From Microvirga arsenatis (GTDB lineage Bacteria; Pseudomonadota; Alphaproteobacteria; Rhizobiales; Beijerinckiaceae): a stretch of 64,000 nt of DNA. The notes below the pieces were generated by a model. The model did not search any database. It saw only the letters and a program-made list of their open reading frames with translations, and was not told where the DNA came from. The translations under genes were made by a program, and so were the position numbers. Numbering within the stretch: position 1 is the stretch's first letter; each line of letters begins with the position of its first letter. This document shows, piece after piece, positions 8,288 to 16,441 of the stretch. Where the stretch lies: positions 496,001 through 560,000 of the forward strand of contig NZ_JAAAXJ010000003.1 of NCBI RefSeq assembly GCF_009910705.1, given 5' to 3'.

Positions 8288-8917
8288 ATGGCCGTCCTGA
8301 CCAGATCTCTCTTCGCCGCCGTTTTGGCCGCATTGTCTGTCGCTGTCATCATGCCCGCCGCACCGGCTCTGGCCCAGGACATCTCGGTCGACGCGATCCT
8401 GAACGATCCGCAGGCGCCCGTCGGCGGCAATCTCAAGGGCGATGTCACCATCGTGGCGTTCCTCGACTACAACTGCCCGTTCTGCAAGAAGTCGGCCCCC
8501 GACCTGGAGAAGCTCGTCAAGGCCGACGGCAGGATCCGCTTGGTCTACAAGGACTGGCCGATCCTCACGCCAGCTTCCATCCATGGTGCGCAGCTGGCAT
8601 TGGCCGCCAAGCGCCAGGGCAAGTACGAGCAGGTTCACCACGCCCTGATGGCCATCCCTGGCATGCGGATCAGCAAGGAGAAGATGACTGAGGCAGTCCA
8701 GAGGTCCGGCGTCGACATGGAACGCCTGAACGCAGACCTGAAGCAGCACGGCGCCGAGATTCAGGAACTTATTCAGCGCAACCTCGATCAGGCCGACGCG
8801 CTCGGGCTGACGGGAACACCGGTCTACCTGATCGGCCCGTTCAAGGCATCGGGAGCGCTCACCTACGAGCAGTTCCGCAAGGCGGTCGCCGACGCCCGCG
8901 CCCAGGGCAAGCAGTAA
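8288..8917 (+). CDS. DsbA-family disulfide oxidoreductase (DsbG/Com1-like)
   Basis: 209 residues with a clear signal peptide ending near ALAQD, then a thioredoxin fold with an inserted helical domain. The active site is NCPFCKKS (Cys63 and Cys66) and the cis-proline loop is GTPVYLIG. AAGGAG lies at good distance from the ATG. It follows the thioredoxin-like gene by 39 bases. Its DsbD neighbour suggests it may be kept reduced and act as an isomerase or reductase rather than an oxidase. Confidence 0.9.
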   Translation: MAVLTRSLFAAVLAALSVAVIMPAAPALAQDISVDAILNDPQAPVGGNLKGDVTIVAFLDYNCPFCKKSAPDLEKLVKADGRIRLVYKDWPILTPASIHGAQLALAAKRQGKYEQVHHALMAIPGMRISKEKMTEAVQRSGVDMERLNADLKQHGAEIQELIQRNLDQADALGLTGTPVYLIGPFKASGALTYEQFRKAVADARAQGKQ

Positions 8918-8962
8918 CCCGCATCCGCGCCCCCTCCGATACCACTCTCTCTCAGGACATCC

Positions 8963-9643
8963 ATGTTCAGTCTCGCACAGCTGGTACAGCTAGCCGGTCT
9001 CCTCCGTGTCTCCGCTCTGATCCTCCCGATCACTCTGGCCGCCTGCAACACGACCGCAAGCGCGCCGCCTCCACCGGTGGCCGCGGCGCCGGCCGTCGAT
9101 CCCGTCACAGCGGAACGCTATGCCGCGGTGACCACCGACAAGCATCTGGTACCGGGCGTCGATCCCACCACGCTCAAGCCGCGCAGCATGCGCCAGCTCG
9201 TGGATTACGCGACTGCCGAGAAACCGGGTACCATCGTGGTCGATACGAATGCCCGCTTCATCTACCTCGTGCAGGAGGGCGGCAAGGCGCTGCGCTATGG
9301 CGTCGGCGTCGGCAAGGAGGGGCTGGAGTTCAAAGGCTCGGCGACGGTGAACCACAAGGCGCAGTGGCCGCGCTGGACGCCAACACCCGACATGATCAAG
9401 CGCGAGCCGGAGCGCTATAGAAAGTGGGCCGGTGGGATGCAGGGCGGCACCGACAACCCGCTCGGCGCACGCGCCCTGTACCTGTTCAAGGACGGCAAGG
9501 ACACGCTCTACCGCATCCACGGCACCAACGAGCCGGAGACCATCGGCGAGGCGGTTTCCTCCGGCTGCATCCGCATGATGAACCAGGACGTCATAGATCT
9601 CTACAGCCGCGTCCCGGCCGGCAGCAAGGTGGTCGTCCTGTGA
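8963..9643 (+). CDS. L,D-transpeptidase (YkuD/ErfK family), probable lipoprotein
   Basis: 226 residues. The N-terminus has a lipobox-like LAAC followed by a proline/alanine-rich linker, so the protein is probably a lipoprotein. The YkuD domain has NARFIYLVQEGG at its start and the catalytic signature SSGCIRM (Cys202) with the upstream HG of YRIHGTNEP. Such enzymes make 3-3 peptidoglycan cross-links or attach proteins to peptidoglycan. The catalytic cysteine has to be kept reduced in the periplasm, which gives a rationale for its place between two DsbA-like genes after dsbD. Confidence 0.9.
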   Translation: MFSLAQLVQLAGLLRVSALILPITLAACNTTASAPPPPVAAAPAVDPVTAERYAAVTTDKHLVPGVDPTTLKPRSMRQLVDYATAEKPGTIVVDTNARFIYLVQEGGKALRYGVGVGKEGLEFKGSATVNHKAQWPRWTPTPDMIKREPERYRKWAGGMQGGTDNPLGARALYLFKDGKDTLYRIHGTNEPETIGEAVSSGCIRMMNQDVIDLYSRVPAGSKVVVL

Positions 9644-9690
9644 CGGCGACTGGCACATCCGATCAGCGTGATTTCGGAAAGGAGCAACCA

Positions 9691-10392
9691 ATGGATCTGA
9701 CCCGACGCCGGATCATCCAGGGCGCCGCGCTGGCGTTCCTCTCCCCCGCGTCCTTCAAGGCTGCCCAGGCCCAAAGCGGGGAGGGCTGGCACCCGCTGAA
9801 AGGGGACGACGGCAAGCCCGTGGCTAACGCACGCCTGCCGGTCGAGCTGACCAACGAGATCGAGCATCTGCCCGGCTTGATCTGGGTGGGCTCGAAGAGT
9901 TCCGCCGTGACGCTCTATGAGTTCTACGACTACAACTGCCCGTATTGCCGGGTGGCGTCGAAGGACCTGCACGAGCTCGTGAAAAAGAGGCCGGAACTGC
10001 GCCTCGGGCTCATCAACAACGCCATCCTGTCCCTCGGATCGATGCAGGCGGCAAAGGTGGAAATCGCGCTGCTCCTGCTGAAGGGCCCGGCGGTGGCCTA
10101 CGAGTTCCACCAGCGCCTGTTCGCCATGCCCGGCACGAACGACGGCCAGCGGGCGCTCAAGCTCGCCGAGGACCTTGGGGTCCCGAGACGCCAGATCGAG
10201 CCCACGGCCGACAGCGACAAGGTTGGCGGGATGCTGCGCGAGCAGACCTCGCTGGCGGCCAACCTCGGGCTTGCGGCGACACCATCCTTCGTCGCCGGCG
10301 GCGTTGGCGTGCTTGGTTATCCCGGTCCCAAGACCATTGGCGGGATCGTCGCCGCCCTCGACAAATGCGGCGAGGTGGTGTGCCCCTCCTGA
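9691..10392 (+). CDS. DsbA-family thiol:disulfide protein with Tat-like signal
   Basis: 233 residues. The start is set by AAGGAG before the ATG and by the twin-arginine-like leader TRRRIIQGAALAFL. The thioredoxin fold carries YDYNCPYCRVA (Cys83 and Cys86) and cis-proline ATPSFVAGG. It is the second DsbA-like protein of the operon and shares DYNCP with the first. A folded, Tat-exported redox protein might carry preformed disulfides. The C-terminal cysteine pair CGEVVC is an extra possible disulfide. Confidence 0.9.
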   Translation: MDLTRRRIIQGAALAFLSPASFKAAQAQSGEGWHPLKGDDGKPVANARLPVELTNEIEHLPGLIWVGSKSSAVTLYEFYDYNCPYCRVASKDLHELVKKRPELRLGLINNAILSLGSMQAAKVEIALLLLKGPAVAYEFHQRLFAMPGTNDGQRALKLAEDLGVPRRQIEPTADSDKVGGMLREQTSLAANLGLAATPSFVAGGVGVLGYPGPKTIGGIVAALDKCGEVVCPS

Positions 10393-10436
10393 CGCAACGC
10401 GTCAGGTCGAAACCTCAACAACGAAAGCTTTGACGA

Positions 10437-11492
10437 ATGCGGATGAACTCGGCGCGTGGCGTTCTGAGCGGGGTGATCCTGGCCGCAGCCCTGGCGGGCT
10501 GCGTGACGGTTGGCGACCCGAAACACCTGAAGCCGGTGCCGCCGAAGCTGGTGGCCAGCATGCAGGTGAAGGGGATGACGGTCTCCGATCCCATCCTCAT
10601 CCGGGTGTTCAAGAAGGAAGCCGAGCTGGAGGTCTGGAAGCGCGACGCGACCGGCCAGTACGCCCTTCTCAAGATCTATCCGGTCTGCCGCTGGTCGGGG
10701 CAGCTGGGGCCGAAGATGCAGGAGGGTGACCGGCAGACGCCGGAGGGGTTCTACACGGTGCGGGCTGGCCAGATGAACCCAAACTCCGCCTATTACCTGT
10801 CATTCGACCTAGGCTTCCCGAACGAGTTGGACCGGGCGCTTGGCCGGACGGGGTCGGCGCTGATGATCCATGGCGCCTGCTCGTCCTCGGGCTGCTTCGC
10901 CATGACGGATGACGGCGCCGCCGAGCTCTTCGCCTTGGCGCGGGAGGCCATCAAGGGCGGACAGGAGGCGTTCCAGGTCCAGTCCTTCCCCTTCCGCATG
11001 ACGCCGGAGAACCTGGCCGAGCACCGGGCGAGCCCGCACATCGCGTTCTGGCGCAACCTGAAGGAGGGCTCGGACCATTTCGAGGCGACACGCCGGCCGC
11101 CGACGGTGGCCAGCTGCGGCAAGCGCTACGTGTTCAATGCCCGCCCGAACGATCCCGGTGGGCGGTTCGGCGCCGGGGCAGCTTGCCCCGCTTTCACGGT
11201 CGAGGCCGGGGCCGCCATGATGGTGGCGGCGAAGCAGGCGAGGGACGAGGCACGGATCAGGGAGATCGTGGCCTCGGGGCGGGCAGCTGTCTCCTACACC
11301 TATGCCGACGGATCGATGCACCCCTCGTTCCAGGAGCTCCTGCGCCGCTCGGGACCGGCGCGCCTGCAGGCTCTGACCTCGGGGCGGGTGGAGGTCAGTC
11401 GTCCGGAAACCGCCTTGGCCGAGCCGAAGGTGACGCCGGCAGGTCCCGCCCCCGCATGGGCCTCCGGCACCACCCGAAACGACGGAACCTGA
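10437..11492 (+). CDS. YafK-type murein L,D-transpeptidase, lipoprotein
   Basis: 351 residues with a lipoprotein signal (AAALAGCVTVGD). The L,D-transpeptidase catalytic region follows, with LMIHGACSSSGCFAM (catalytic Cys153 and its upstream His) and the family features VFKKEAELEVWKR and GDRQTPEGFY. An alanine/proline-rich C-terminal extension of about 130 residues looks disordered. It is the second cysteine-dependent cell-wall enzyme in the operon. YafK-like enzymes (DpaA) detach Braun lipoprotein from peptidoglycan in Enterobacteria; whether that role holds here is unknown. Confidence 0.88.
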   Translation: MRMNSARGVLSGVILAAALAGCVTVGDPKHLKPVPPKLVASMQVKGMTVSDPILIRVFKKEAELEVWKRDATGQYALLKIYPVCRWSGQLGPKMQEGDRQTPEGFYTVRAGQMNPNSAYYLSFDLGFPNELDRALGRTGSALMIHGACSSSGCFAMTDDGAAELFALAREAIKGGQEAFQVQSFPFRMTPENLAEHRASPHIAFWRNLKEGSDHFEATRRPPTVASCGKRYVFNARPNDPGGRFGAGAACPAFTVEAGAAMMVAAKQARDEARIREIVASGRAAVSYTYADGSMHPSFQELLRRSGPARLQALTSGRVEVSRPETALAEPKVTPAGPAPAWASGTTRNDGT

Positions 11493-11587
11493 GCGGAGGC
11501 CGAGATTTGGGGAGCACCTGCGAAACATTCCGCTGAGGTGCTGGTTGGCCGGCCAGGGGCAGAACCACTTTGACGATGAGGTGAGCC

Positions 11588-12361
11588 GTGACACGCACCG
11601 GAGCCAATCGCCGCTACCACTGGTCGGGGTACCTGCTGGGCTTTGCGCTCGGCGGCTTCTTCGACGGGATCCTGCTCCACCAGATCCTCCAGTGGCATCA
11701 CCTCCTGAGCACGATCAATTCCGACGACATCCGCTTCCAGGTGGCGGCAGACGGCTACTTCCATGCCCTGATGTACGTCATCGCCGCCGTAGGCCTTTGG
11801 TTGCTGTGGGCGTCGCGGAATGACCCCCGCGCCTCGGGCCGCCTGCTCCTGGGAAGCATCCTGATCGGGTTCGGCGTCTGGCATGTGGTCGACACCATCC
11901 TGTCGCACTGGCTGCTCGGCATTCACCGCATCCGCATGGACAGCCCCAATCCTCTCTTCTGGGACCTGCTGTGGTTGGGCCTGTTCGGCATCGTGCCCCT
12001 GATCCTTGGTTGGATGATGGGAGGGCCGCGGGACGAGGACGGGGCTCGCGCGTCCCGCGCATCGGCGGTCGTCCGGTCCCTTGCGGCTCTTCTCGTTCTT
12101 GGTGCGGGAGCCGTGGCCCTCTGGCCGCCGCGGGGCAACGAGTTCACCACGGTGCTGTTTGCCCCTGGAACCAGCCAGGGGCGCATCTTCGAGGCCATCG
12201 CCGCGGTTGACGGGGAACTGGTGTGGGCCGACGGAAGCGGCGAGCTCGTGGTGGTGCGGATGCCGGAGGAGCAGTCAGGTCTGACGCTGTTCCGGCGCGG
12301 CGCCATCCTCGTGAGCGGGGCCGGGCTTCCGCCCGGCTGCTTCAACTATGCGAGGACCTGA
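11588..12361 (+). CDS. DUF2243 multi-pass membrane protein
   Basis: 257 residues. The N-terminal half has four or five membrane segments with the family pattern GFALGGFFDGILLHQILQWHH and HALMYVIAAVGLWLLW, including several histidines. A sixth helix (AALLVLGAGAVALW) and a soluble C-terminal tail of about 70 residues follow. The GTG start has GAGGTGA upstream. DUF2243 proteins have no established role. Histidine-rich helices suggest metal or haem binding, but that is a guess. A 95-base gap from the YafK gene leaves operon membership open. Confidence 0.85.
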   Translation: MTRTGANRRYHWSGYLLGFALGGFFDGILLHQILQWHHLLSTINSDDIRFQVAADGYFHALMYVIAAVGLWLLWASRNDPRASGRLLLGSILIGFGVWHVVDTILSHWLLGIHRIRMDSPNPLFWDLLWLGLFGIVPLILGWMMGGPRDEDGARASRASAVVRSLAALLVLGAGAVALWPPRGNEFTTVLFAPGTSQGRIFEAIAAVDGELVWADGSGELVVVRMPEEQSGLTLFRRGAILVSGAGLPPGCFNYART

Positions 12362-12372
12362 TCCCCTTCGGC

Positions 12373-13158
12373 TCAGACGAGGTTGAGGCTTTTCACCAGC
12401 ATGTAGATCGCGACCACGAAGATCAGGCCGGCAAACACCGTGTTGAGCGCGCCTTTCCTGCCCGCGAGCAACTTGGCGGAGCGCGTGCCGAGCAGGCCAC
12501 CCAAGACGCCGCCGCCAATGAACAACGCCGCCAGGGGCCAGTCGATCAGGCCCGACAGGGCGTAGTTGGACGCCGTGGTCAGCCCGAAGGCCGACACCGC
12601 CACCAGGGACGAGCCGACAGCATTCAGGATCGGCATGCCGGTCGCCATGATCAGGCCCGGCACGATCAGGAAGCCGCCGCCGATGCCGAAAAAGCCGGAC
12701 AGGGCACCCGTCGCCAGGCCGATGCCGACCAGCTTGGGGAAGTTGTCCCGCGCCAGGCGGACATCCTTGTCGCCCTCACCGGAGCGCTTGCGCAGCATCA
12801 GGGTGCCAACGATCATCATCAGCACGGCGAACAGCGCGAGCAGATTCTGCCCGTCCATCATCTTGCCGAGCGTCGAGCCGCCGAACGCGCCGACCACGCC
12901 TGAGACGGCAAAGACCAGGGCGCAGCGCCACTTGACGGTTCCGCCGCGGGCATGGCTGCCGAGGTTGGCGAGGGCGTTCACCGCCACCGCGACCGCGCTC
13001 GTGCCGATGGCCACGTGCGGGTTGGTCACGCCGACGAGATAGACGAGCAGCGGCACCGCCAGGATCGAGCCGCCCCCGCCCACGAGGCCAAGCGTGAAGC
13101 CGACGAGCGAGCCCGAGGCGAGGCCGAGGGCGCTCTGGGTAAGCGACAAATCCATCAT
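12373..13158 (-). CDS. TauE/SafE-family sulfite/organosulfonate exporter
   Basis: 261 residues, about eight membrane helices, with the glycine-rich family repeats GFTLGLVGGGGSILAVPLLVY and GFFGIGGGFLIVPGLI. TauE/SafE proteins export sulfite, sulfoacetate or related anions. It begins 40 bases after the rhodanese-DUF2892 gene and is probably read with it. Relatives often accompany BigR/Blh sulfur operons, and this one sits next to a Blh homologue. Confidence 0.9.
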   Translation of the reverse strand: MMDLSLTQSALGLASGSLVGFTLGLVGGGGSILAVPLLVYLVGVTNPHVAIGTSAVAVAVNALANLGSHARGGTVKWRCALVFAVSGVVGAFGGSTLGKMMDGQNLLALFAVLMMIVGTLMLRKRSGEGDKDVRLARDNFPKLVGIGLATGALSGFFGIGGGFLIVPGLIMATGMPILNAVGSSLVAVSAFGLTTASNYALSGLIDWPLAALFIGGGVLGGLLGTRSAKLLAGRKGALNTVFAGLIFVVAIYMLVKSLNLV

Positions 13159-13197
13159 GATCTCCTGCTAGAGCCGCGGCACGGGTTGTTAAATGCG

Positions 13198-13743
13198 TCA
13201 GGCGTGCTTGGGTTGGGCAAAGGCCGTCCGGTTCCACGGGGCCTTCCTCAGGATCCGGGCCATGCCGCAGAACCCGGTGACCCCCGCCATCGTCAGGCCG
13301 GCACCGACAAAGGCTGGGATGATGAAGAACCACTGTGAGACGAGTAGGCCCAGCATCGTGCCGAGGAAGGCCATGCTGCCGGCGCCGATCTGCACCTGGC
13401 GCTGCAGCTCCAGCGGCTGACGGCGGTCGACGGCCGACGGCAGGCCAGCCTTCTTCCAGGCGTCGAGGCCGCCTTCAAGAATGTAGGCATCGCAGGCGCT
13501 GCCAGCCGTGGCGGCAAGGCGGGCGGCGTTGCCCTGCGTGCGTGCGCCACTCCTGCAGTGGAAGATCACCGGATTGCCCTCGTGCAGGGCGAGATCAGCC
13601 GCATCAAGCTTCGACAGGGGCATCAGACGGGCGCCAGGGATGTTCTCCCGGGCATGCTCGTCGGTTTCGCGGATGTCAACTAGGACGGCGCCTTGGTCGA
13701 GCAGGCGCTTGGCTTCGATGGGGCTCAGGGTGGCAGGCGACAT
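13198..13743 (-). CDS. Rhodanese fused to DUF2892 membrane domain
   Basis: 181 residues. A rhodanese domain (residues 1-110) has the active-site loop FHCRSGARTQG (Cys63), and a C-terminal region of two membrane helices (MAFLGTMLGLLVSQWFFIIP; GLTMAGVTGFCGMARIL) matches DUF2892. The ATG at 13743 has GGAG upstream. It probably passes sulfane sulfur at the inner face of the membrane, upstream of the co-transcribed TauE-type exporter and divergent from the persulfide dioxygenase. The expected pathway is persulfide to sulfite, with export of sulfite or conversion to thiosulfate. Confidence 0.9.
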   Translation of the reverse strand: MSPATLSPIEAKRLLDQGAVLVDIRETDEHARENIPGARLMPLSKLDAADLALHEGNPVIFHCRSGARTQGNAARLAATAGSACDAYILEGGLDAWKKAGLPSAVDRRQPLELQRQVQIGAGSMAFLGTMLGLLVSQWFFIIPAFVGAGLTMAGVTGFCGMARILRKAPWNRTAFAQPKHA

Positions 13744-13802
13744 GGTGGATCTCCGATGTGGGGCGGTCCTGGAGGCAGTCCCTGATTGTATTAGGTATTT
13801 CT

Positions 13803-13840
13803 TATTTAGTGATTGCTTATATATTGTCAACAGCAATCAC
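13803..13840. promoter_or_regulatory. Divergent promoter/operator between rhodanese and persulfide dioxygenase genes
   Basis: An AT-rich stretch in a GC-rich background. A perfect 8-bp inverted repeat, GTGATTGC (13809-13816) and GCAATCAC (13833-13840), overlaps a good leftward promoter: TTGACA (complement of 13825-13830), 16 bases, TAAATA (complement of 13803-13808). A weaker rightward -10 (TATATT, 13820-13825) faces the dioxygenase. The layout resembles control of blh operons by the ArsR-type persulfide sensor BigR, but no bigR gene is in the window, so the regulator is unknown. Confidence 0.55.
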
Positions 13841-13868
13841 AAGACGAACCATTGAGGAGGTTCAGATC

Positions 13869-14756
13869 ATGTCAGGCCAACCGATCATCCGGGCGTTCTT
13901 CGATGAGCCCACCAACACCGTCAGCTACCTGGTCGCGGATCCGGCGACCAGGAAGGCGGCGATCATCGATCCGGTGTTCGACTACGACCACAACTCCGGC
14001 ACGGTCGACACGCGCTCGGTCGAGGCGATGCTCAAGGCGGCTGAGGAGGCGGGCTACACGGTGGAATGGGCGCTGGAGACCCACGCCCACGCCGACCATC
14101 TCTCAGGTGCGCCCTACATCAAGGCGAAGACCGGGGCGAAGATCGGCATCGGCGAGCACATCAAGGACGTGCAGAAGATCTTTCGGCCGATCTTCAACGC
14201 CACCGACCTCAACCCGGACGGCAGCGATTTCGACCACCTGTTCAGGGACGGCGAGCGCTTCAAGATCGGCGAGCTCGATGTGGAGGTGCTGCACACCCCC
14301 GGGCACACCCCAGCCGACATCTCCTACAAGGTCGAAGATGCCGTGTTCGTGGGCGACACGATGTTCATGCCGGACTACGGCACCGCCCGCGCCGACTTCC
14401 CGGGCGGCGACGCCCATCAACTCTACCGCTCGATCAGACGCCTAACCGCGCTGCCGCCCGAGACGCGGTTGTTCATGTGCCACGACTACAAGGCGCCGGG
14501 CCGCGACACCTATGCTTGGGAGACCACTGTCGCGGAGCAGCGCGAGAAGAACGTGCATGTGAAGGAAGGCGTCACCGAGGAGGAGTTCGTCGCCATGCGA
14601 ACCGCCCGTGACGCAAAGCTGGCCGCGCCCCGGCTGCTGCTGCCCTCGATCCAGACCAACATCCGGGCCGGCAAGTTCCCACCAGCCGAGGCCAACGGCG
14701 TCCGTTACCTGATGATCCCGGTCAAGATGAAGGGCAGCGCCGAGGAGGTCGTCTAG
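13869..14756 (+). CDS. blh: Blh/ETHE1-type persulfide dioxygenase (metallo-beta-lactamase fold)
   Basis: 295 residues. The metallo-beta-lactamase motif THAHADH (His72, His74, Asp76, His77) is present, with later ligands in LHTPGHTPADISY and FVGDTMF. ETHE1-like enzymes use one iron to oxidise glutathione persulfide to sulfite. The ATG follows GAGGAGG. The longer, Blh-like C-terminal region (TYAWETTVAEQREKN) matches the bacterial beta-lactamase-like hydrolase branch. Together with the divergent rhodanese and TauE genes it forms a sulfide-detoxification unit, and the sulfite made could feed SorAB. Confidence 0.92.
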   Translation: MSGQPIIRAFFDEPTNTVSYLVADPATRKAAIIDPVFDYDHNSGTVDTRSVEAMLKAAEEAGYTVEWALETHAHADHLSGAPYIKAKTGAKIGIGEHIKDVQKIFRPIFNATDLNPDGSDFDHLFRDGERFKIGELDVEVLHTPGHTPADISYKVEDAVFVGDTMFMPDYGTARADFPGGDAHQLYRSIRRLTALPPETRLFMCHDYKAPGRDTYAWETTVAEQREKNVHVKEGVTEEEFVAMRTARDAKLAAPRLLLPSIQTNIRAGKFPPAEANGVRYLMIPVKMKGSAEEVV

Positions 14757-15074
14757 CTTCAGCGGGGCAGTCGCGGATCAGGACAGCGCAGCTCTGCCGA
14801 TTTCATCGAAAGCTCCCTCGCCGGCAGTACCGGTGAGGGAGAAGGATTCAGAAAGAGGAAGAACTCTGAAGCCTGTTCAAGCTTCTTCACCTGGGGTGAA
14901 CGGACGATGACCTCGGTCGAACGTGGCCACATATCATGAAGGACGAGCCGCCCGAGACTCACTGTATCCTCGCCGGGTCGCTCAATCGTGAGCACGATGG
15001 TCACGATCAGCCGCAACTGATGCTGTTCATCCCTGCCTCAACATGAACATCACGAGCGCGTAACTGCCAATCCG
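14757..15074. other. Intergenic region with one palindrome
   Basis: No convincing gene. A leftward open frame here has unnatural composition and no ribosome site. The only structured element is the palindrome at 14813-14841, described separately. Confidence 0.5.
14813..14841. repeat. Strong palindrome after the dioxygenase gene
   Basis: CTCCCTC-G-CCGG and CCGG-T-GAGGGAG pair as a near-perfect stem around a CAGTA loop. No T-run follows on either strand, so it is not a classical Rho-independent terminator. It may be a dispersed extragenic palindrome or an RNA-stabilising hairpin at the 3' end of the dioxygenase message. Confidence 0.6.
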
Positions 15075-15197
15075 TCAGAGACAAACAGCCGACTGTATGG
15101 CCTCGTGTTCGGCCGCACCCAGGTTGTAGACCTCGAAGCTGTCTGGATCTTTGAGGAATTCTGCCCTGGCACGGACGTTGAAATAGAAGTGTGGCAT
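15075..15197 (-). pseudogene. Short DUF6894-like protein, probably truncated
   Basis: The start MPHFYFNVRARAEFLKD resembles the opening of small DUF6894 proteins (MPRFYFD...), common in Methylobacteriaceae and usually 75-90 residues. Here the frame stops after 40 residues (...AEHEAIQSAVCL), and no other frame clearly continues the family pattern. It is either a decayed copy or a shortened paralogue. Function unknown. Confidence 0.4.
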
Positions 15198-15427
15198 GTC
15201 GGTTCTTCCATGAACAGCGCGGAGTGGCGTGGCGGTGAACGTAGGGATACTGCTAGACCCATTGGTCTGATCCGGCACAGAGATCATCAACACAACCAAA
15301 CCCGCAATTTGTTATGGGCCGGAACACACTGTCAGGATTGCCCCTCTCTGAGCCAAGAGAGAGCTGGGTTTATTTGGGCCTGGGGCGGGCAGCTTCCTAA
15401 CAAGCTGGGAGAGGCATTATTCCACGC

Positions 15428-15595
15428 CTAAGCGTCGCTGCTACCTGCTTTCTTGGCCAGCTCCTTGCGCTGTGGATCATGGATGATTTGGGATCTCTTC
15501 ACCATTAGCTGTTCGCGCGCCTGGAGAGCGGACATGGCACGAGCCACCGCGTCGTCAACGCGCTTGGCAAAGCCATGAATTGGAAGCCTAAGCAT
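15428..15595 (-). CDS. Small basic hypothetical protein
   Basis: 55 residues, rich in Lys, Arg and Ala and likely helical (FAKRVDDAVARAMSALQAREQL; KRSQIIHDPQRKELAKKAG). The ATG at 15595 is chosen because GGGAGGG lies 6 bases upstream. It is downstream of the HPF-like gene on the same strand. No family is recognised; charge and size would suit a nucleic-acid or ribosome-associated stress protein, but this is speculation. Confidence 0.5.
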   Translation of the reverse strand: MLRLPIHGFAKRVDDAVARAMSALQAREQLMVKRSQIIHDPQRKELAKKAGSSDA

Positions 15596-15673
15596 CGCTG
15601 TCCCTCCCTTGTGAGTCATTGGGTTTTCTCGTTCAAACTTCGGATGGAACTTAAGCTGGGACTTTGAGATTTG

Positions 15674-16051
15674 TCACAGAACTGGAGGTAGGCCGAGTCC
15701 ATCCCGAAGAGCCATGTCCCTGTCGGCACGCAGCGGTTGATCCTCGCGCAGCTCCCGCTTCATGCGCCGAAGTTGCTTAGCGACTTTTATGAGGGCGGTG
15801 TCAAAGGCAGTGTAAATGTCTCGGTCCCGGCTCTCTGCGCTCTTCACAGGCAAGCCGCCCATGCGCATCGTGATGCTGCATCGGTAAGCCGCTCCGTCAC
15901 GGCTGAAGTGGGCAGATGCTGTGTTCAGGCACCCGAAGTACTTGCCGGCGATGCGAAGGATGCTCGCCCGTGCATAGACAGGAAGCCCGTCACCGAGATG
16001 GACATTCGCACCTTGAATTGTAATATTGTTGTCTGAGCCGTTTAGCTTCAT
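15674..16051 (-). CDS. hpf: Short-form ribosome hibernation promoting factor (HPF/RaiA family)
   Basis: 125 residues. The family fold is recognisable: NITIQGANVHLGDGLPVYARASI, KYFGCLNTASAHFSRDGAAYRCSITM, and DIYTAFDTALIKVAKQLRRMKREL. These proteins bind the 30S decoding region and put ribosomes into dormancy. The usual alphaproteobacterial HPF is a long form of about 200 residues with a dimerisation domain. This one lacks it and has a divergent tail, so it is probably an accessory paralogue. AGGAGGG precedes the start. Confidence 0.82.
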   Translation of the reverse strand: MKLNGSDNNITIQGANVHLGDGLPVYARASILRIAGKYFGCLNTASAHFSRDGAAYRCSITMRMGGLPVKSAESRDRDIYTAFDTALIKVAKQLRRMKRELREDQPLRADRDMALRDGLGLPPVL

Positions 16052-16084
16052 ACTGCCCTCCTGAAGGAATCTCGCTTGTATGCT

Positions 16085-16441
16085 TCAATGCAGGGACTGA
16101 CCCCCGTGCTGCGCGTCGGCGATGAACTCCACCGCTCGGCCCAACTCAAGCTCATCGAGTTCCGTACAGCCGCAACTGTCGATCACCACGCGGTGTGCAT
16201 TCGAATACAGTTCGAGCCAGAACCACGGCAGACTGGGAAGCCTTTGCGTCTCCGGAACCTCAGTCAGACGGGCCTCCAACGCGCCGAACCGGGCAATGGT
16301 CACGGTGCGGGAGCCGTCCGTCTCGGGCGTACAGGCCAGCTGGACATAAGCACGGACGATGCGTGCTTCGATTTCATCGGGGCTCATCCCGGTTTCCATG
16401 AGACTGATGGGAATTCCTATTTTCCCGAGTATCCCAAGCAT
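16085..16441 (-). CDS. Hypothetical acidic protein
   Basis: 118 residues. A helical start (MSPDEIEARIVRAYVQLA) is followed by an alternating-strand region (RTVTIARFGALEARL; LPWFWLELYSNAHRVVIDSCG) and a final acidic helix (LDELELGRAVEFIAD). GGAGAG precedes the ATG. It lies 33 bases before the HPF gene on the same strand, so the two may be co-transcribed. I do not recognise a family; composition and ribosome site support a real gene. Confidence 0.55.
   Translation of the reverse strand: MLGILGKIGIPISLMETGMSPDEIEARIVRAYVQLACTPETDGSRTVTIARFGALEARLTEVPETQRLPSLPWFWLELYSNAHRVVIDSCGCTELDELELGRAVEFIADAQHGGQSLH

Noticed and set aside
14759..15016. Leftward 85-codon frame after the dioxygenase gene
   Set aside because: Runs through the palindrome, lacks a ribosome site and has no natural domain pattern.
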